Assembly (NCBI RefSeq): GCF_014946725.1
Contig: NZ_JACFXY010000012.1
Span: 1 to 64,000 of the forward strand
DNA: 64,000 nt
DNA from: Mixta mediterraneensis
GTDB lineage: Bacteria > Pseudomonadota > Gammaproteobacteria > Enterobacterales > Enterobacteriaceae
Direction of reading: 5' to 3'
The translations under genes and the position numbers were made by a program. How positions within the stretch are numbered: position 1 is the first letter of the stretch; each line of letters opens with the position of its first letter. Shown piece after piece: positions 43,938 through 55,081 of the stretch. The notes beneath the pieces were generated by a model, which worked only from the letters and a program-made list of their open reading frames with translations, searched no databases and was not told the origin of the DNA.

Positions 43938-44282
43938 AGTGATGGGTTCTTAAACTCGGGGTAATACTCGGAATGTTTGTCGTGAGTAGTATGGCAAATA
44001 ATCCATGCCTGTTAATGGCTCTTTTCGACTCTTCTCGACGATCATCGTCAGGGATGGCGACTGGAAGCGAGGAGACGGTCGATTGCGATGCCTAAGTTGG
44101 AGCTAACCGTCAGATTGCAGAACCGCTGTTATAGGTACAGTGCGACAGGGTTCAACAAAGGAAAACTTTTAGATGCTAACTACAAGGTAAGTGCGTAATG
44201 CAGCTTTGGTAAATTAGCACACCTGAAAGCGAACGTCCAGCGGCAGGGAAAAAATTCGCCCGTGCTGAACGTTCGGCCCCGA
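43938..44282 (-). promoter_or_regulatory. rho leader and trxA-rho intergenic region
   Basis: On the minus strand TTGAAC (44150-44155) and TATAAC (44128-44133) with a 16-base spacer make a plausible sigma-70 promoter, giving a leader of about 180 bases before the rho ATG. E. coli rho is autoregulated in a long leader. I do not see the rhoL leader peptide sequence here. Confidence 0.4.
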
Positions 44283-44615
44283 TTAGGCCAGGTTGGCGTT
44301 CAGGAACTCTTTCAGTTGACCTTTGGACAAAGCGCCCACTTTGGTCGCGGCGACTTCACCGTTTTTAAACAGTAGCAGCGTCGGAATACCACGAATACCG
44401 TATTTCGGCGCGGTGCCTGGATTGTCGTCGATGTTCAGCTTAGCAATGGTCAGTTTACCATCGTACTCTTCTGCGACTTCATCAAGAATCGGGGCGATCA
44501 TTTTGCAAGGACCACACCATTCAGCCCAGAAATCTACCAGTGTAACGCCGTCAGCTTTTAGCACGTCGGTGTCGAAACTGTCATCGGTCAGGTGAACGAT
44601 TTTATCGCTGCTCAT
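44283..44615 (-). CDS. trxA: Thioredoxin 1 TrxA (110 aa)
   Basis: The redox site is [13 protein letters not shown] (Cys-Gly-Pro-Cys near residues 33-36). The cis-Pro loop [11 protein letters not shown] and C-terminal [15 protein letters not shown] are present. Disulfide reductase of the cytoplasm. Divergent from rhlB. Confidence 0.98.
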   Translation of the reverse strand: MSSDKIVHLTDDSFDTDVLKADGVTLVDFWAEWCGPCKMIAPILDEVAEEYDGKLTIAKLNIDDNPGTAPKYGIRGIPTLLLFKNGEVAATKVGALSKGQLKEFLNANLA

Positions 44616-44732
44616 GTTTTACTCCACAAGATTATGCCTGGCGAATTGGCGTAAAATATACCAATGTAGGTTGACTTTATTTCATAGGATACGCTTTCGT
44701 AAAGCGATAATAAGCTGATATTCTACCACACT

Positions 44733-46025
44733 ATGAGCAAAACAAACTTAACCGACCAGAAGTTTTCCGACTTCGCCCTGCACCCTCTGGTGGTGGAAGC
44801 CCTTGATAAGAAAGGCTTTCATAACTGTACGCCGATTCAGGCGTTAGCACTGCCTTTTACGCTTTCAGGGCGTGATGTCGCAGGTCAGGCGCAAACCGGT
44901 ACCGGCAAAACGATGGCGTTTCTGACGTCAACGTTTCATCATCTTCTCTCAAACCCTGCGGCGGAAGGTCGTCAGGTCAATCAGCCACGCGCATTAATTC
45001 TGGCACCAACGCGTGAACTCGCGGTGCAAATCCATGCCGACGCAGAACCCCTGGCCTCCTCAACCGGGCTGAAGCTCGGCCTGGCTTATGGCGGCGATGG
45101 CTATGACAAACAGCTTAAAGTGCTGGAAAATGGCGTTGATATTCTGATCGCCACCACCGGTCGCTTAATCGACTACGCGAAACAGAATCACGTTAACCTC
45201 GGCGCTATTCAGGTAATGGTGCTGGACGAGGCCGATCGCATGTTCGATCTCGGCTTTATTAAAGATATTCGCTGGCTGTTCCGCCGTATGCCGGCTGCTA
45301 CCCAGCGTCTGAGCATGCTGTTTTCTGCCACCCTTTCCTATCGCGTGCGTGAACTGGCGTTTGAGCACATGAACAACGCCGAATATGTCGAAGTGGAACC
45401 CGAGCAAAAAACCGGACACCGCATCAAAGAAGAGCTTTTCTATCCGTCTAACGAAGAGAAAATGCGTCTTCTGCAAACCTTGCTGGAAGAAGAGTGGCCC
45501 GATCGCGCAATCATTTTCGCTAACACCAAACATCGCTGTGAAGATATTTGGGGCCATTTGGCCGCCGATGGTCATCGCGTCGGTTTATTAACCGGTGATG
45601 TAGCACAGAAAAAACGATTGCGTATCCTTGATGACTTCACCAAAGGTGATGTCGATATTCTGGTTGCTACCGATGTTGCCGCACGTGGCCTGCATATTCC
45701 TGCTGTCACCCACGTCTTTAACTACGACCTGCCGGACGATCGCGAAGACTACGTTCACCGCATTGGCCGAACCGGACGTGCCGGTGCCAGTGGTCATTCC
45801 ATCAGCCTGGCGTGCGAAGAATATGCGCTGAACCTGCCCGGCATTGAAGAATATATTGGTTACAATATTCCGGTCAGCAAATACAACAGCAATGCACTGC
45901 TGAGCGAATTGCCACCGCCAAAACGTCTGGCGCGTAGCCGTTCGGGCAACGGACCTCGTCGTGGCGGCAACAATAGCAACCGTCGCGGCGCGCCACGTAA
46001 CAACAACCGTAAACGTTCGAGTTAA
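44733..46025 (+). CDS. rhlB: ATP-dependent RNA helicase RhlB (430 aa)
   Basis: DEAD-box helicase of the RNA degradosome. Q motif [11 protein letters not shown], Walker [40 protein letters not shown]. The C-terminal tail is Arg/Asn/Gly rich ([20 protein letters not shown]), as in the family, for RNA and RNase E contact. Confidence 0.97.
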   Translation: MSKTNLTDQKFSDFALHPLVVEALDKKGFHNCTPIQALALPFTLSGRDVAGQAQTGTGKTMAFLTSTFHHLLSNPAAEGRQVNQPRALILAPTRELAVQIHADAEPLASSTGLKLGLAYGGDGYDKQLKVLENGVDILIATTGRLIDYAKQNHVNLGAIQVMVLDEADRMFDLGFIKDIRWLFRRMPAATQRLSMLFSATLSYRVRELAFEHMNNAEYVEVEPEQKTGHRIKEELFYPSNEEKMRLLQTLLEEEWPDRAIIFANTKHRCEDIWGHLAADGHRVGLLTGDVAQKKRLRILDDFTKGDVDILVATDVAARGLHIPAVTHVFNYDLPDDREDYVHRIGRTGRAGASGHSISLACEEYALNLPGIEEYIGYNIPVSKYNSNALLSELPPPKRLARSRSGNGPRRGGNNSNRRGAPRNNNRKRSS

Positions 46026-46032
46026 GCTCACC

Positions 46033-47517
46033 ATGCTAAGCGCATCGTCACTTTATGCTGCGATTGATTTAGGTTCTAACAGCTTTCATATGTTGGTGGT
46101 GCGCGAAGTGTCTGGCAGTATTCAGACCGTCGCGAAAATTAAGCGCAAGGTGCGCCTTGCTGCAGGTCTGGATAAGAGTAACCAGTTGTCAGCCGAAGCG
46201 ATGACGCGCGGCTGGCAGTGTCTCAAGCTGTTTTCTGAACAGCTGCAGGATATTCCCTTTGATCAAATTCGCGTCGTGGCAACCGCCACGCTGCGTCTTG
46301 CGGCCAACGCACAACAGTTCCTTGAAACTGCGCAGCAAATTCTCGGTTGTGACATCAACGTCATCAGCGGCGAAGAAGAAGCTCGCCTGATTTATCAGGG
46401 CGTGGCGCATACGACTGGCGGTTCCGATCGGCGTTTAGTTGTGGATATTGGTGGCGGCAGCACCGAATTAGCGACTGGCGACGGCTCTCACGCCACAGTG
46501 CTGTTCAGCTTGCCGATGGGTTGCGTGACCTGGCTGGAGCGTTTTTTCAGCGATCGCCATCTGGCAAAAGAAAATTTTGCACAGGCTGAACAGGCGGCAC
46601 GCGAAATGATTCAGCCCGTTGCGGCACAACTGTGCGAACAAGGCTGGCAAGCCTGCGTAGGCGCGTCGGGCACCGTTCAGGCGCTACAGGAAATCATGGT
46701 GGCACAAGGGATGGATGAGCGCATCACCCTGAGTAAACTTCAGCAGCTAAAACAGCGTGCCATTCAGTGTGGCAAGTTAGAAGAGCTGGAGATTGAAGGC
46801 CTGACGCTGGAACGCGCATTGGTTTTCCCCAGCGGCCTGTCTATTTTGATCGCTATTTTCCAGGAACTGCGTATCGAAAGCATGACGTTGGCAGGCGGCG
46901 CGCTACGGGAAGGGCTGGTTTACGGTATGCTACATTTGCCGATCGATCGCGATATTCGCACTCGTACGCTGCAAAATGTTCAACGCCGCTTCAGTATTGA
47001 CATTGAGCAGGCCGGGCGCGTACGTCAGCTGGCGGAAAGTTTTTTCCGTCAGGTCAGCACGCCATGGAAACTCAATCAGCGCTGTCGTGATTTACTGCTT
47101 AGCGCCTGCGCCATTCATGAAATCGGCCTGAGCGTCGATTTCCGTCAGGCTCCTCAACACGCAGCTTACCTCGTTCGTCATCTCGACCTTCCCGGCTTTA
47201 CGCCCGCTCAGAAAAAACTGTTGGCCTGCCTGCTGCAAAATCAAAGCGGCAGTATTGATCTGGCATTGCTGACTCAGCAAAACGCCGTGCCGCCACGTTT
47301 AGCAGAGCGTATGTGTCGTTTACTGCGGTTAGCGATTATTTTTTCGAGTCGTCGACGCGACGATACGTTACCCGCGGTGCGATTGCAGGCGGATGATGAT
47401 GCGCTGCATGTGACGTTACCGGCTGGCTGGCTGGATATACACCCGTTGCGGGCTGAATTGCTTGAGCAAGAGAGCCACTATCAATCCTATGTTCACTGGC
47501 TCCTCACCCTTTCCTGA
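46033..47517 (+). CDS. gppA: Guanosine pentaphosphate phosphohydrolase GppA (494 aa)
   Basis: Converts pppGpp to ppGpp. Start ATG 46033 ([20 protein letters not shown]), eight bases after rhlB; upstream in-frame codons overlap rhlB. Actin-like ATPase motifs [25 protein letters not shown] and [13 protein letters not shown]-like C-domain ([12 protein letters not shown]). Full length. Confidence 0.96.
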   Translation: MLSASSLYAAIDLGSNSFHMLVVREVSGSIQTVAKIKRKVRLAAGLDKSNQLSAEAMTRGWQCLKLFSEQLQDIPFDQIRVVATATLRLAANAQQFLETAQQILGCDINVISGEEEARLIYQGVAHTTGGSDRRLVVDIGGGSTELATGDGSHATVLFSLPMGCVTWLERFFSDRHLAKENFAQAEQAAREMIQPVAAQLCEQGWQACVGASGTVQALQEIMVAQGMDERITLSKLQQLKQRAIQCGKLEELEIEGLTLERALVFPSGLSILIAIFQELRIESMTLAGGALREGLVYGMLHLPIDRDIRTRTLQNVQRRFSIDIEQAGRVRQLAESFFRQVSTPWKLNQRCRDLLLSACAIHEIGLSVDFRQAPQHAAYLVRHLDLPGFTPAQKKLLACLLQNQSGSIDLALLTQQNAVPPRLAERMCRLLRLAIIFSSRRRDDTLPAVRLQADDDALHVTLPAGWLDIHPLRAELLEQESHYQSYVHWLLTLS

Positions 47518-47581
47518 GTCGAACCCGCTGTTTCTACTGATGGCTGCCTATGCCCAACGCCCATCGTCCGATAAACTCACC

Positions 47582-49603
47582 TTACGCTTTCTTTGCTTTT
47601 TCCAGCATTGCCCGTAATCCGGCTACGCGGCTCTGACCCGTTTTCATGCGCTCCTCGGCGCTCACTGCTTTGCGCTCGGTTTCCCACACCACATCGTCCT
47701 GCGGCAGCTCAAGTAAAAAGCGGCTTACCTCCGGCCGTACCAGCTCACCGTATTGACGCCGCTCGCGACACTGGGTAAAGGTCAGCTCTTTCTGCGCCCG
47801 CGTGATGCCTACATAGGCAAGACGCCGTTCTTCTTCGATATTATTCTCATCGATGCTGCTCTGATGCGGCAGTAAACCTTCTTCCATGCCGACCAGGTAA
47901 ACATACGGAAACTCCAGCCCTTTTGAGGCATGGAGCGTCATCAGCTGAACCTGATCCAGTTCTTCATCGTTCTCACCACGTTCCATCATGTCGCGCAGGG
48001 TAAAACGCGTCACCACCTGAGCCAGCGTCATCGGCTCATCCAGATCGGTACCTTCCAGCATTTCGGTCATCCACTGGAACAGCGTATTAACATTTTTCAT
48101 GCGCATTTCAGCGGCTTTTGGACTGCCAGATGTTTCAAACAGCCAGCTTTCATAATCAATACCGCGAATCAGGTCACGCACCGCATTGACGGGTTCGCGC
48201 CCGGTAAGTTGAATGATCTCATTCAGCCAATGCGTAAAGCGTTGCAAATGCTCCAGTCCACGTCCGTTCAGCGTTTGCCCCAGCCCAACGTCAAAGCTGG
48301 CGTTAAACAGACTTTTGTTACGAAGACTGGCCCATTCGCCCAATTTTTGCAGCGTAGCCGGACCAATCTCGCGACGTGGCGTATTAACAATGCGCAGAAA
48401 CGCGCTGTCATCATCGGGGTTAGTTAATACGCGTAAATAGGCCAGTAAATCTTTGATTTCCGGGCGCGAGAAAAATGAAGTACCACCCGAAATACGATAC
48501 GGAATGCGGTTCTGCATCAGCTGCTTTTCAAATACGCGTGACTGATGATTGCCGCGATAAAGAATGGCGTAATCTTTGTAAGCTGTCTTGTGGATAAAGT
48601 GATGCGCGATCAACTCACCCGCAACGCGCTCCGCTTCATGCTCTTCGTTATTCGCAGTCAGCACCTTTAGCTGATTTCCTGGACCCAGTTCGGAAAACAA
48701 GCGCTTTTCAAACACGTGCGGGTTATTGGCGATCAGAATGTTGGCCGCTTTGAGAATGCGCTGTGATGAACGGTAATTCTGTTCAAGTTTGACAACTTCC
48801 AGCGCCGGAAAATCGTCTTTTAACAGCACCAAATTTTGTGGTCGTGCGCCGCGCCACGAATAGATTGACTGATCGTCATCGCCCACCACGGTAAAGCGCG
48901 CACGCGCGCCGACCAACAGCTTGACCAGTTCATACTGGCTGGTATTGGTATCCTGATACTCATCGACCAGCAGATAACGAATACGCTGCTGCCAGCGTTC
49001 GCGCACTTCCGCATTGCGCTGCAGCAGTAGCGTCGGCAACAAAATTAAATCATCAAAATCCAGGATGTTGCAGGCTTTCAGATGTTGATCATACAGGGCA
49101 TAGCAATGGGCAAAAATATTATCGCGTTCGGAACGCGCCAGCGCAGCAGAACGTGGCGGATCGACAAGATCGTTTTTCCAGCCTGAGATAGTAGAGATCA
49201 GCAGCTGCAGCTGGGACTTATCTTCCTCCAGCCACTGTTTGGTCAACTCTTTAAGCAAGGCAAGTTGATCCTGATCGTCAAACAGCGAAAAGTTCGATTT
49301 GATGCCCAGCGCGGCCGTTTCGCGTTTAATGATCTCCAGACCCAGAGTATGGAAAGTGGAAATCATCAAGCCACGAGCTTCTTTGCGGCCCAGCGTTTGC
49401 GCCACACGCTCCTTCATTTCACGCGAGGCTTTATTGGTAAAGGTCACCGCCGCAATATGACGTGCCTGATAACCACATTCCCGGATCAGGTGCGCAATTT
49501 TATTGGTAATGACGCGGGTTTTTCCCGATCCCGCACCCGCCAGCACCAGGCAGGGGCCGGTGACAAATTCGACAGCACGTTGTTGGCCGGGGTTTAGACG
49601 CAT
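47582..49603 (-). CDS. rep: ATP-dependent DNA helicase Rep (673 aa)
   Basis: SF1A helicase that clears proteins ahead of the fork. Starts [20 protein letters not shown]; motifs [75 protein letters not shown]. Length matches E. coli Rep. Convergent with gppA, divergent from ppiC. Confidence 0.97.
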   Translation of the reverse strand: MRLNPGQQRAVEFVTGPCLVLAGAGSGKTRVITNKIAHLIRECGYQARHIAAVTFTNKASREMKERVAQTLGRKEARGLMISTFHTLGLEIIKRETAALGIKSNFSLFDDQDQLALLKELTKQWLEEDKSQLQLLISTISGWKNDLVDPPRSAALARSERDNIFAHCYALYDQHLKACNILDFDDLILLPTLLLQRNAEVRERWQQRIRYLLVDEYQDTNTSQYELVKLLVGARARFTVVGDDDQSIYSWRGARPQNLVLLKDDFPALEVVKLEQNYRSSQRILKAANILIANNPHVFEKRLFSELGPGNQLKVLTANNEEHEAERVAGELIAHHFIHKTAYKDYAILYRGNHQSRVFEKQLMQNRIPYRISGGTSFFSRPEIKDLLAYLRVLTNPDDDSAFLRIVNTPRREIGPATLQKLGEWASLRNKSLFNASFDVGLGQTLNGRGLEHLQRFTHWLNEIIQLTGREPVNAVRDLIRGIDYESWLFETSGSPKAAEMRMKNVNTLFQWMTEMLEGTDLDEPMTLAQVVTRFTLRDMMERGENDEELDQVQLMTLHASKGLEFPYVYLVGMEEGLLPHQSSIDENNIEEERRLAYVGITRAQKELTFTQCRERRQYGELVRPEVSRFLLELPQDDVVWETERKAVSAEERMKTGQSRVAGLRAMLEKAKKA

Positions 49604-49778
49604 AACGGAAATTCACTCAGTTGGCAGAGAAAAAGGTATCACACCTGCTTTCGAACGACGGCAGCCAGACAGGCTCTGGCAACTGACGTTAATAAGTCAC
49701 GGGAGAGGCAACCCACGCCCCTACAGGTCGAAAGATAGGGTTATAATGGGCGACGATTATACACAACGAGACACCGAC

Positions 49779-50060
49779 ATGGCGAAAACCGCAGCGGCTT
49801 TACACATCCTCGTGAAAGAGGAAGCGCTGGCTAAAGCGTTATTGGCGAAACTGGAAAAAGGCGGCAATTTCCAACAACTGGCAAAGAAACACTCAACCTG
49901 CCCCTCCGGGCGAAATGGCGGTGATTTAGGTGAGTTCCGCCAGGGACAGATGGTCCCGGCTTTTGATAAAGCGGTTTTCACCTGCCCACTGTTAACGCCT
50001 TATGGACCGGTGAAAACCGCGTTTGGTTATCACATCATTAAAGTGCTTTACCGCACCTGA
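49779..50060 (+). CDS. ppiC: Peptidyl-prolyl isomerase C, parvulin PpiC (93 aa)
   Basis: Start ATG 49779 ([18 protein letters not shown]), by comparison with E. coli. The compact parvulin domain has [20 protein letters not shown] and [11 protein letters not shown]. Its stop abuts the yhjG stop with no spacer; in E. coli ilvC lies here instead. Confidence 0.95.
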   Translation: MAKTAAALHILVKEEALAKALLAKLEKGGNFQQLAKKHSTCPSGRNGGDLGEFRQGQMVPAFDKAVFTCPLLTPYGPVKTAFGYHIIKVLYRT

Positions 50061-52124
50061 TCACTTCTTATTTTTCATCTGCTGCAAAATATTGCTGCAC
50101 TGATTATCTTCGTTATCGCTCGGTGAAATCAGTGCCAGCAGCGCAGCAGCAGGCGCCACAACGGCACCTAACGCCACCGCCGCAGCGCCGCGTGCAATCA
50201 GCGGCCCGCTTTTCACACCAGCGTCTGGATTTTTGAACGTGCCACGCACATAGAGCGGCGATCGCAGCGTGATGATGCGGACGCCCTTACTTTCTGGATT
50301 AATAGAAAGATCCATGCGTTCACTGGCGAAATTAGCGTTACCGCTAATATTGATCACCGCGTTCTCGGTATCAAAGACAAACAGATTGGGCGTTGCTAAG
50401 CCGTTTTGCAGTTTAATGTCGGTAGCCGCGCAGTTAATCTGTACTTGATCGTCGCCAAACAGTTTACCAACCACGTAGTTACCGACATTCAGACCGGCAA
50501 TCTCCATCAGGTTGCGGCTAATCAAACCATCATTCATCAGCAGTTTTAGCTGCCCATTGCTGGTCGCCAGTAAATCTGCCACTGAATTACCCTTGCCGGT
50601 GAGGCTGGCATCCCCATTCAGTTGCCCCAGGCTGTTTTGCATGGCCTCAACGTCAGGGAACAACTGGCGCAGACGCAGTTTACGTGCGTGAATATCTGCA
50701 CGACCGCGCATCGGCGAATGATCGCCTGCCAGATGAATGGTGCTATTCAGATTACCGCCCGCAATGCCAAAGCGCAGCGGATCTAACAGCAGGTCACCGT
50801 TCTTAAGCTGCAAATGGGTATAAAGATCGCTTAACGGCAGCGAATTACTGTGCTCAATACGCTTGCCGCTGAACTTCACATCGGCATCCATCACGTCCCA
50901 GTTTTTAGTATCGAACTTGTCATGCGGCAATACGCGATCGGCTGGCTGCGTTGATTTATCGCCGCGTCGTGCTTTAGCCTGCTCGGTTTTCTCGCTGCCT
51001 TTACCCGACTTCACGCCAATCAGCGGACCCAGATCGGCCATTCGTAGCTGGTTTGATGTCAGTTCGCCCTTCAGTCCAGGGCGCGGCTTACCCTGGGTGT
51101 ACGTCAGCGACCCGTGAATATCGCTGTCGCCAATATGGCCGTTGAATTTTTCATACTGGAATACCGGCCCCTTCTCACCCGCGAATTTAGCAATCAGATG
51201 ACCATCTGTTTCGTACGGCGGCGTGTCCGGCAGCAGCACACCGGTTAAACCGTACAGGTTAGCCAGCGTATCGCCAGAAAAGCGCAAGCGCACATCCAGC
51301 CCGCCCAGGTTCATGGGATCGGTTAATCCGCCCGTTATCTGTACACGCGTAGTACCGTTGCGTACATCCGCCTGAATCGGGAAAGGAGTCGTCTGGCTGC
51401 GCAGCGACAACATGCCGCCAATTTTGCCCTCGCCATCCAACCGTTCATTTTTGTAAGTGCCCTTCGCCTGCCAGCCAAAGACGAAATCACCCGCGCCCTT
51501 TTGCTTATCGTCGCCACCGGCTATCTGTGCATAAGGCACCGGCTTACCCAGCGGATTAATCTTCACCGTAACGTCCGCTTTGTTAATGGCGTCGCGATAA
51601 CGAATTTGTCCCTGATCGAACAAAATATTATCAAGGCGGAATGACCATGCTGACGGCGCAGCGTTTTCATCTTTTTGACTGCCGCTGTTGGCAAGATTAA
51701 ACGTCCAGTTATTCTTCTTATCCGCTGTTTGGATCAGGCGCGCATTGGGCTGCTCCAGTTTAATCCACGGGATAAAAACTTCTTTATGCAGCAGGGCTAA
51801 CGGTGCCAGTGTGGCGTCCACGCGCTGTAAATGAACCATAGTCACATCGGGAATTTCGGGCGGGTTGCCCAACATAATGTCCTGCGCATGCAGATGCGGC
51901 CATGGCACCCAGCTACGCCAGCCAGGTTCTTCGCGGTTGCGCTCCCAGGCCACGCCCAAATCACCACGAATGGCAAAAGGACGATTCAGTTCAGTCGAGA
52001 CTTTCTGGTTGTTGGTTGGCTTCAGACGATTCCAGTCAAAGGTGGCAATCACTACGATAATCACCACAACCAGCAACAAAAAAATCCCGACGATCCAGCT
52101 AACAATTTTTCCCGTACGCGTCAT
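50061..52124 (-). CDS. yhjG: AsmA-family protein YhjG (687 aa)
   Basis: One N-terminal membrane helix (residues about 9-28) precedes ATFDWNRLKPTNNQKVSTEL and FAIRGDLGVAWER, the AsmA start, then long beta-rich periplasmic repeats. The C-terminal signature MNDGLISRNLMEIAGLNVGN and SPLYVRGTFKNPDAGVK is AsmA-like. AsmA-like proteins are linked to envelope lipid transport. Followed downstream (upstream in transcription) by pdeH, as in E. coli. Confidence 0.93.
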   Translation of the reverse strand: MTRTGKIVSWIVGIFLLLVVVIIVVIATFDWNRLKPTNNQKVSTELNRPFAIRGDLGVAWERNREEPGWRSWVPWPHLHAQDIMLGNPPEIPDVTMVHLQRVDATLAPLALLHKEVFIPWIKLEQPNARLIQTADKKNNWTFNLANSGSQKDENAAPSAWSFRLDNILFDQGQIRYRDAINKADVTVKINPLGKPVPYAQIAGGDDKQKGAGDFVFGWQAKGTYKNERLDGEGKIGGMLSLRSQTTPFPIQADVRNGTTRVQITGGLTDPMNLGGLDVRLRFSGDTLANLYGLTGVLLPDTPPYETDGHLIAKFAGEKGPVFQYEKFNGHIGDSDIHGSLTYTQGKPRPGLKGELTSNQLRMADLGPLIGVKSGKGSEKTEQAKARRGDKSTQPADRVLPHDKFDTKNWDVMDADVKFSGKRIEHSNSLPLSDLYTHLQLKNGDLLLDPLRFGIAGGNLNSTIHLAGDHSPMRGRADIHARKLRLRQLFPDVEAMQNSLGQLNGDASLTGKGNSVADLLATSNGQLKLLMNDGLISRNLMEIAGLNVGNYVVGKLFGDDQVQINCAATDIKLQNGLATPNLFVFDTENAVINISGNANFASERMDLSINPESKGVRIITLRSPLYVRGTFKNPDAGVKSGPLIARGAAAVALGAVVAPAAALLALISPSDNEDNQCSNILQQMKNKK

Positions 52125-52187
52125 TTCGCTTTCTCCTTACCCTGCCACGGTCTCCGTTAAAGATAGACGAGACAGCGAGGAACGACA

Positions 52188-52961
52188 TCAGAGAAGCTGG
52201 ACAGAAAGATGATTTAACTCAGAAAAAGGAACCGGCTTTGAAAAGAAATACCCTTGTGCCGCGATGGCTGGAGAGGATTGCACTTGCTGCCACTCTTCCT
52301 CCGTTTCAACCCCTTCGACAATGACCCCGTTGCAATAATGGTTGATTAACGCCAGCAGCATGGAAAACAAGCTGCGCCCTTCATCTGTTTTACGCAGCAA
52401 AATAAACAGCTCGCGCGACAGCTTAATATAATCGTACTTCAGCTCGGTCAGCGCGGAGAAATTCGCCATACCACAACCGAAATCATCCAGCCACAGCGGG
52501 CCCAGCTCTGGCATCTGCGCCACAATCTCTTTCTGCGGCAACACGTGGTGTTCGGTCAGCTCAAATCGCACCCACGGCAAACGTGCGATCAGGCGGCGGA
52601 TTGATGGATGTTTTTGAATCGACAGCAGCGAAGGGCTATCAATATTTACTGACGCAACAATATTTGTTCGCTCAAAAAAGGCCGACCACTGGGTTAATAA
52701 CTCCAGCTGCTCATGCATCACATGCAGCCGTTGCGTAATATTAAGTGCGGCGAAATAGTTTTCCGACGACAGCTTCTTTTTCGGCGCGGACGGGTGTGTT
52801 ATCGCGGCCAGCAGTTCAATAGCCAGCAACCGTCCCGATACCTGATATATCGGCTGAAAAGTGTAAAATCGCTGGCACTGCTGCCAGAAAAGGCGCGTTT
52901 TCTGCGAGGGATTGTAGTCAGTCGAAGAAGGGAGCCTGGGACTTATGCTCTTCATCACCAT
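52188..52961 (-). CDS. pdeH: EAL-domain c-di-GMP phosphodiesterase PdeH (YhjH, 257 aa)
   Basis: A stand-alone EAL enzyme that degrades c-di-GMP and favours swimming. I use ATG 52961 because AGGA lies 8 bases upstream; an in-frame ATG at 53012 lacks one. The EAL signature is AIELLAAI as in E. coli PdeH (ELL); metal and catalytic motifs VNIDSPS, RFELTEHH, LDDFGCGMANF, YDYIKLSRE and VEGVETEEEW are present. Flanked by yhjG and kdgK as in E. coli. Confidence 0.92.
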   Translation of the reverse strand: MVMKSISPRLPSSTDYNPSQKTRLFWQQCQRFYTFQPIYQVSGRLLAIELLAAITHPSAPKKKLSSENYFAALNITQRLHVMHEQLELLTQWSAFFERTNIVASVNIDSPSLLSIQKHPSIRRLIARLPWVRFELTEHHVLPQKEIVAQMPELGPLWLDDFGCGMANFSALTELKYDYIKLSRELFILLRKTDEGRSLFSMLLALINHYCNGVIVEGVETEEEWQQVQSSPAIAAQGYFFSKPVPFSELNHLSVQLL

Positions 52962-53244
52962 GATATTTTCCTGGTTGGGGGCAAGCGCCTGGATGCGGCA
53001 ACCCAGCGGCAATTATCGGTCGTAATCGGGATAACTTTATTTATCTTTTAGCGATAATAAATCGTTGAGTGTACCAATAAGGTTACCGAGATAATCGCTA
53101 AAACAAGCCGAAACTTGTTCGCTTTATCAGGCCGATAGGAGTGCTATCACGACTTAAGTGGAATTAAAACGGCGTTTTAAAATCATTGACGTCTGCCATA
53201 CCAGACGTAAGACTAGGGCGATATTCCACTATAGGCCGAAAACC

Positions 53245-54177
53245 ATGACGCAAAAAAAAATCGCCATTATTGGCGAATGCATGATTGAACTGTCCGAAAA
53301 GGGTGAAAACATTAAGCGCGGTTTTGGCGGCGACACGCTAAACACAGCGGTATACATGGCTCGCCAGGTTGATGACACTCAACTAAGCGTGGATTACGTC
53401 ACCGCGCTGGGTACGGATACCTTCAGCGATAAAATGATCGCTGCCTGGCAACAGGAAAAAGTCAAAACCGGGCTGATTCAGCGGCTGGATAATAAAATGC
53501 CGGGGTTGTATGTCATTGAAACGGACCCGCATGGCGAACGCACTTTCTGGTACTGGCGCAGCGACGCCGCCGCCCGTTACTGGCTCGATAGCCCCGAGAG
53601 TGACAGGATTTGCCAGCAGCTAGAACGTTACGATTATCTGTATTTAAGTGGCATCAGTCTGGCGATTCTGCCCGTTTCCAGCCGTGACAAGCTAATGGCA
53701 TTGCTGGCGCGTTGTCGCGCTAACGGCGGCAAGATCATTTTCGATAATAACTATCGTCCACATTTGTGGTTCGACAAAACCGAAACGCAGACGGCTTATC
53801 GCAACATGCTGAACTGTACCGATATGGCTTTTTTGACGTTAGATGATGAGCATTTTCTGTGGGGCGAGCAACCGCTTAGTGAGGTGATCGCGCGTACACG
53901 GGCAGCGGGTGTCAGCGAAATCGTTATCAAGCGCGGCGCGGAATCTTGTCTGGTGGCCATTGATGATAATTCATTAATTGATGTAGCAGCCGTGCGCCTG
54001 GCAAAAGAAAAAATCATCGATACCACTGCGGCAGGTGACTCGTTTAGCGCCGGGTATCTCTCTCTACGTCTGACGGGCGCATCGCCAGAAGCAGCCGCTG
54101 ATCGCGGTCACCTTATCGCCAGTACGGTGATTCAGCATCGCGGGGCCATTATTCCTCTGGACGCTATGCCGAAATAA
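53245..54177 (+). CDS. kdgK: 2-keto-3-deoxygluconate kinase KdgK (310 aa)
   Basis: Phosphorylates KDG from pectin and hexuronate breakdown. Start ATG 53245 (MTQKKIAIIGECMIELSEKG). PfkB motifs RGFGGDTLNTAVYMA and DTTAAGDSFSAGYLS (catalytic Asp) and FDNNYRPHLW are intact. Own terminator follows at 54183. Confidence 0.96.
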   Translation: MTQKKIAIIGECMIELSEKGENIKRGFGGDTLNTAVYMARQVDDTQLSVDYVTALGTDTFSDKMIAAWQQEKVKTGLIQRLDNKMPGLYVIETDPHGERTFWYWRSDAAARYWLDSPESDRICQQLERYDYLYLSGISLAILPVSSRDKLMALLARCRANGGKIIFDNNYRPHLWFDKTETQTAYRNMLNCTDMAFLTLDDEHFLWGEQPLSEVIARTRAAGVSEIVIKRGAESCLVAIDDNSLIDVAAVRLAKEKIIDTTAAGDSFSAGYLSLRLTGASPEAAADRGHLIASTVIQHRGAIIPLDAMPK

Positions 54178-54182
54178 TATAG

Positions 54183-54207
54183 CGCCCCAGTTACTGGGGC
54201 GTTTTTT
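54183..54207 (+). terminator. Rho-independent terminator of kdgK
   Basis: An eight-base stem CGCCCCAG/CTGGGGCG with a three-base loop, followed by six T. An IS5-family element begins six bases later. Confidence 0.93.
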
Positions 54208-54271
54208 ACTTAGAACCTATCCCAAAAGGAATTGTCAGATCGTAAATAATGGCAATTTTTGAGGGCGAAGT

Positions 54272-54670
54272 ATGGCGGGCAACAAGTGGCAGATCAGCGA
54301 TGAACTCTGGGAGAAAATGGCTCCACTTCTCCCGGAACATAAAACCCACCATCCGCTGGGCACGCATCGTAGACGTGTTGATAATCGTGCCGCAATGAAC
54401 GCCATTTTCTTTGTGCTCAGAACCGGTTGCCAATGGAATGCCCTGAATGCCACGGATATTTGCTCATCCAGCTCAGCCCACCGCCGCTTTCAGGAATGGC
54501 GGGATGCTGGAGTATTTGAACGCTTCTGGCAAAACGGGCTGCTTGCCTGCGAGAAGCGGGATGCCATTGACTGGTCATGGTTGTCGATGGATGGCTGCAT
54601 GACAAAATCGCCCCTTGCAGGCTCAAAAAAACAGGTCGCAACCCGACTGACAGGGGGAAGCAGGGAGTAA
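54272..54670 (+). CDS. IS5-family transposase, first frame (copy 1)
   Basis: The DUF4096-type N-terminal part (ISDELWEKMAPLLPEHKTHH, RTGCQWNALN, SSSSAHRRFQEWRDAGVFE) up to SMDGCMTKSPLAGSKKQ. A run of seven A at 54625-54631 is the likely -1 slip site into the second frame. It carries the first acidic residue of the DDE triad. Confidence 0.9.
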   Translation: MAGNKWQISDELWEKMAPLLPEHKTHHPLGTHRRRVDNRAAMNAIFFVLRTGCQWNALNATDICSSSSAHRRFQEWRDAGVFERFWQNGLLACEKRDAIDWSWLSMDGCMTKSPLAGSKKQVATRLTGGSRE

Positions 54671-55077
54671 AGCGGAGCCTGATGACCGACGGGAACGGGC
54701 TTCCGCTCTCGCTGGCTGTCGCAGGGGCAAATACCCACGACATAAAACTGGTTGAAGATACGCTGGACGCGCTACAGACCGGCAGGCCGGGTCGCAGGCT
54801 GCATCTGTGTATGGACAAAGGCTATGAGGCTGAATGGGTGGAAATTTGTTTGAAAGCTCGTCGTTATGAACCTCATATCCAGTCGGGGAAAGAGGAGTCT
54901 GAGGCAATTAAAAACAGCGAGTTCAGGGCTCATCGTTGGGTTGTGGAAAGAACGCATAGCTGGATGAATCGCTTTCGCCGCATACTGACGCGATGGGAGA
55001 AGAAAGTCGAAAACTACGAGGCGATGCTGCATTTTGCTTGCAGCATCATTGTCTGGAATAAAATCCTTTTGGGATAG
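54577..55077 (+). CDS. IS5-family transposase, second frame (copy 1)
   Basis: The DDE_Tnp_1 C-terminal part: TGRNPTDRGKQGVKRSL, then LCMDKGYEAEW, FRAHRWVVERTHSWMNRFRR (catalytic Glu) and NYEAMLHFACSIIVWNKIL. Normally made by -1 frameshifting from the first frame at 54625-54631. Confidence 0.9.
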   Translation: MVVDGWLHDKIAPCRLKKTGRNPTDRGKQGVKRSLMTDGNGLPLSLAVAGANTHDIKLVEDTLDALQTGRPGRRLHLCMDKGYEAEWVEICLKARRYEPHIQSGKEESEAIKNSEFRAHRWVVERTHSWMNRFRRILTRWEKKVENYEAMLHFACSIIVWNKILLG

Positions 55078-55081
55078 GTTC

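Larger units (their letters stand above)
54213..55081 (+). mobile_element. IS5-family insertion sequence (IS427-type), copy 1 (869 bp)
   Basis: Inverted ends GAACCTATCCCAAAAGGA and TCCTTTTGGGATAGGTTC, flanked by the 3-bp duplication TTA (54210-54212 and 55082-55084), the size expected for this group. Two frames join by a -1 slip. It is 869 bp, as is copy 2 at 60005-60873, in opposite orientation. The two copies differ at one base near the tip. Confidence 0.95.
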
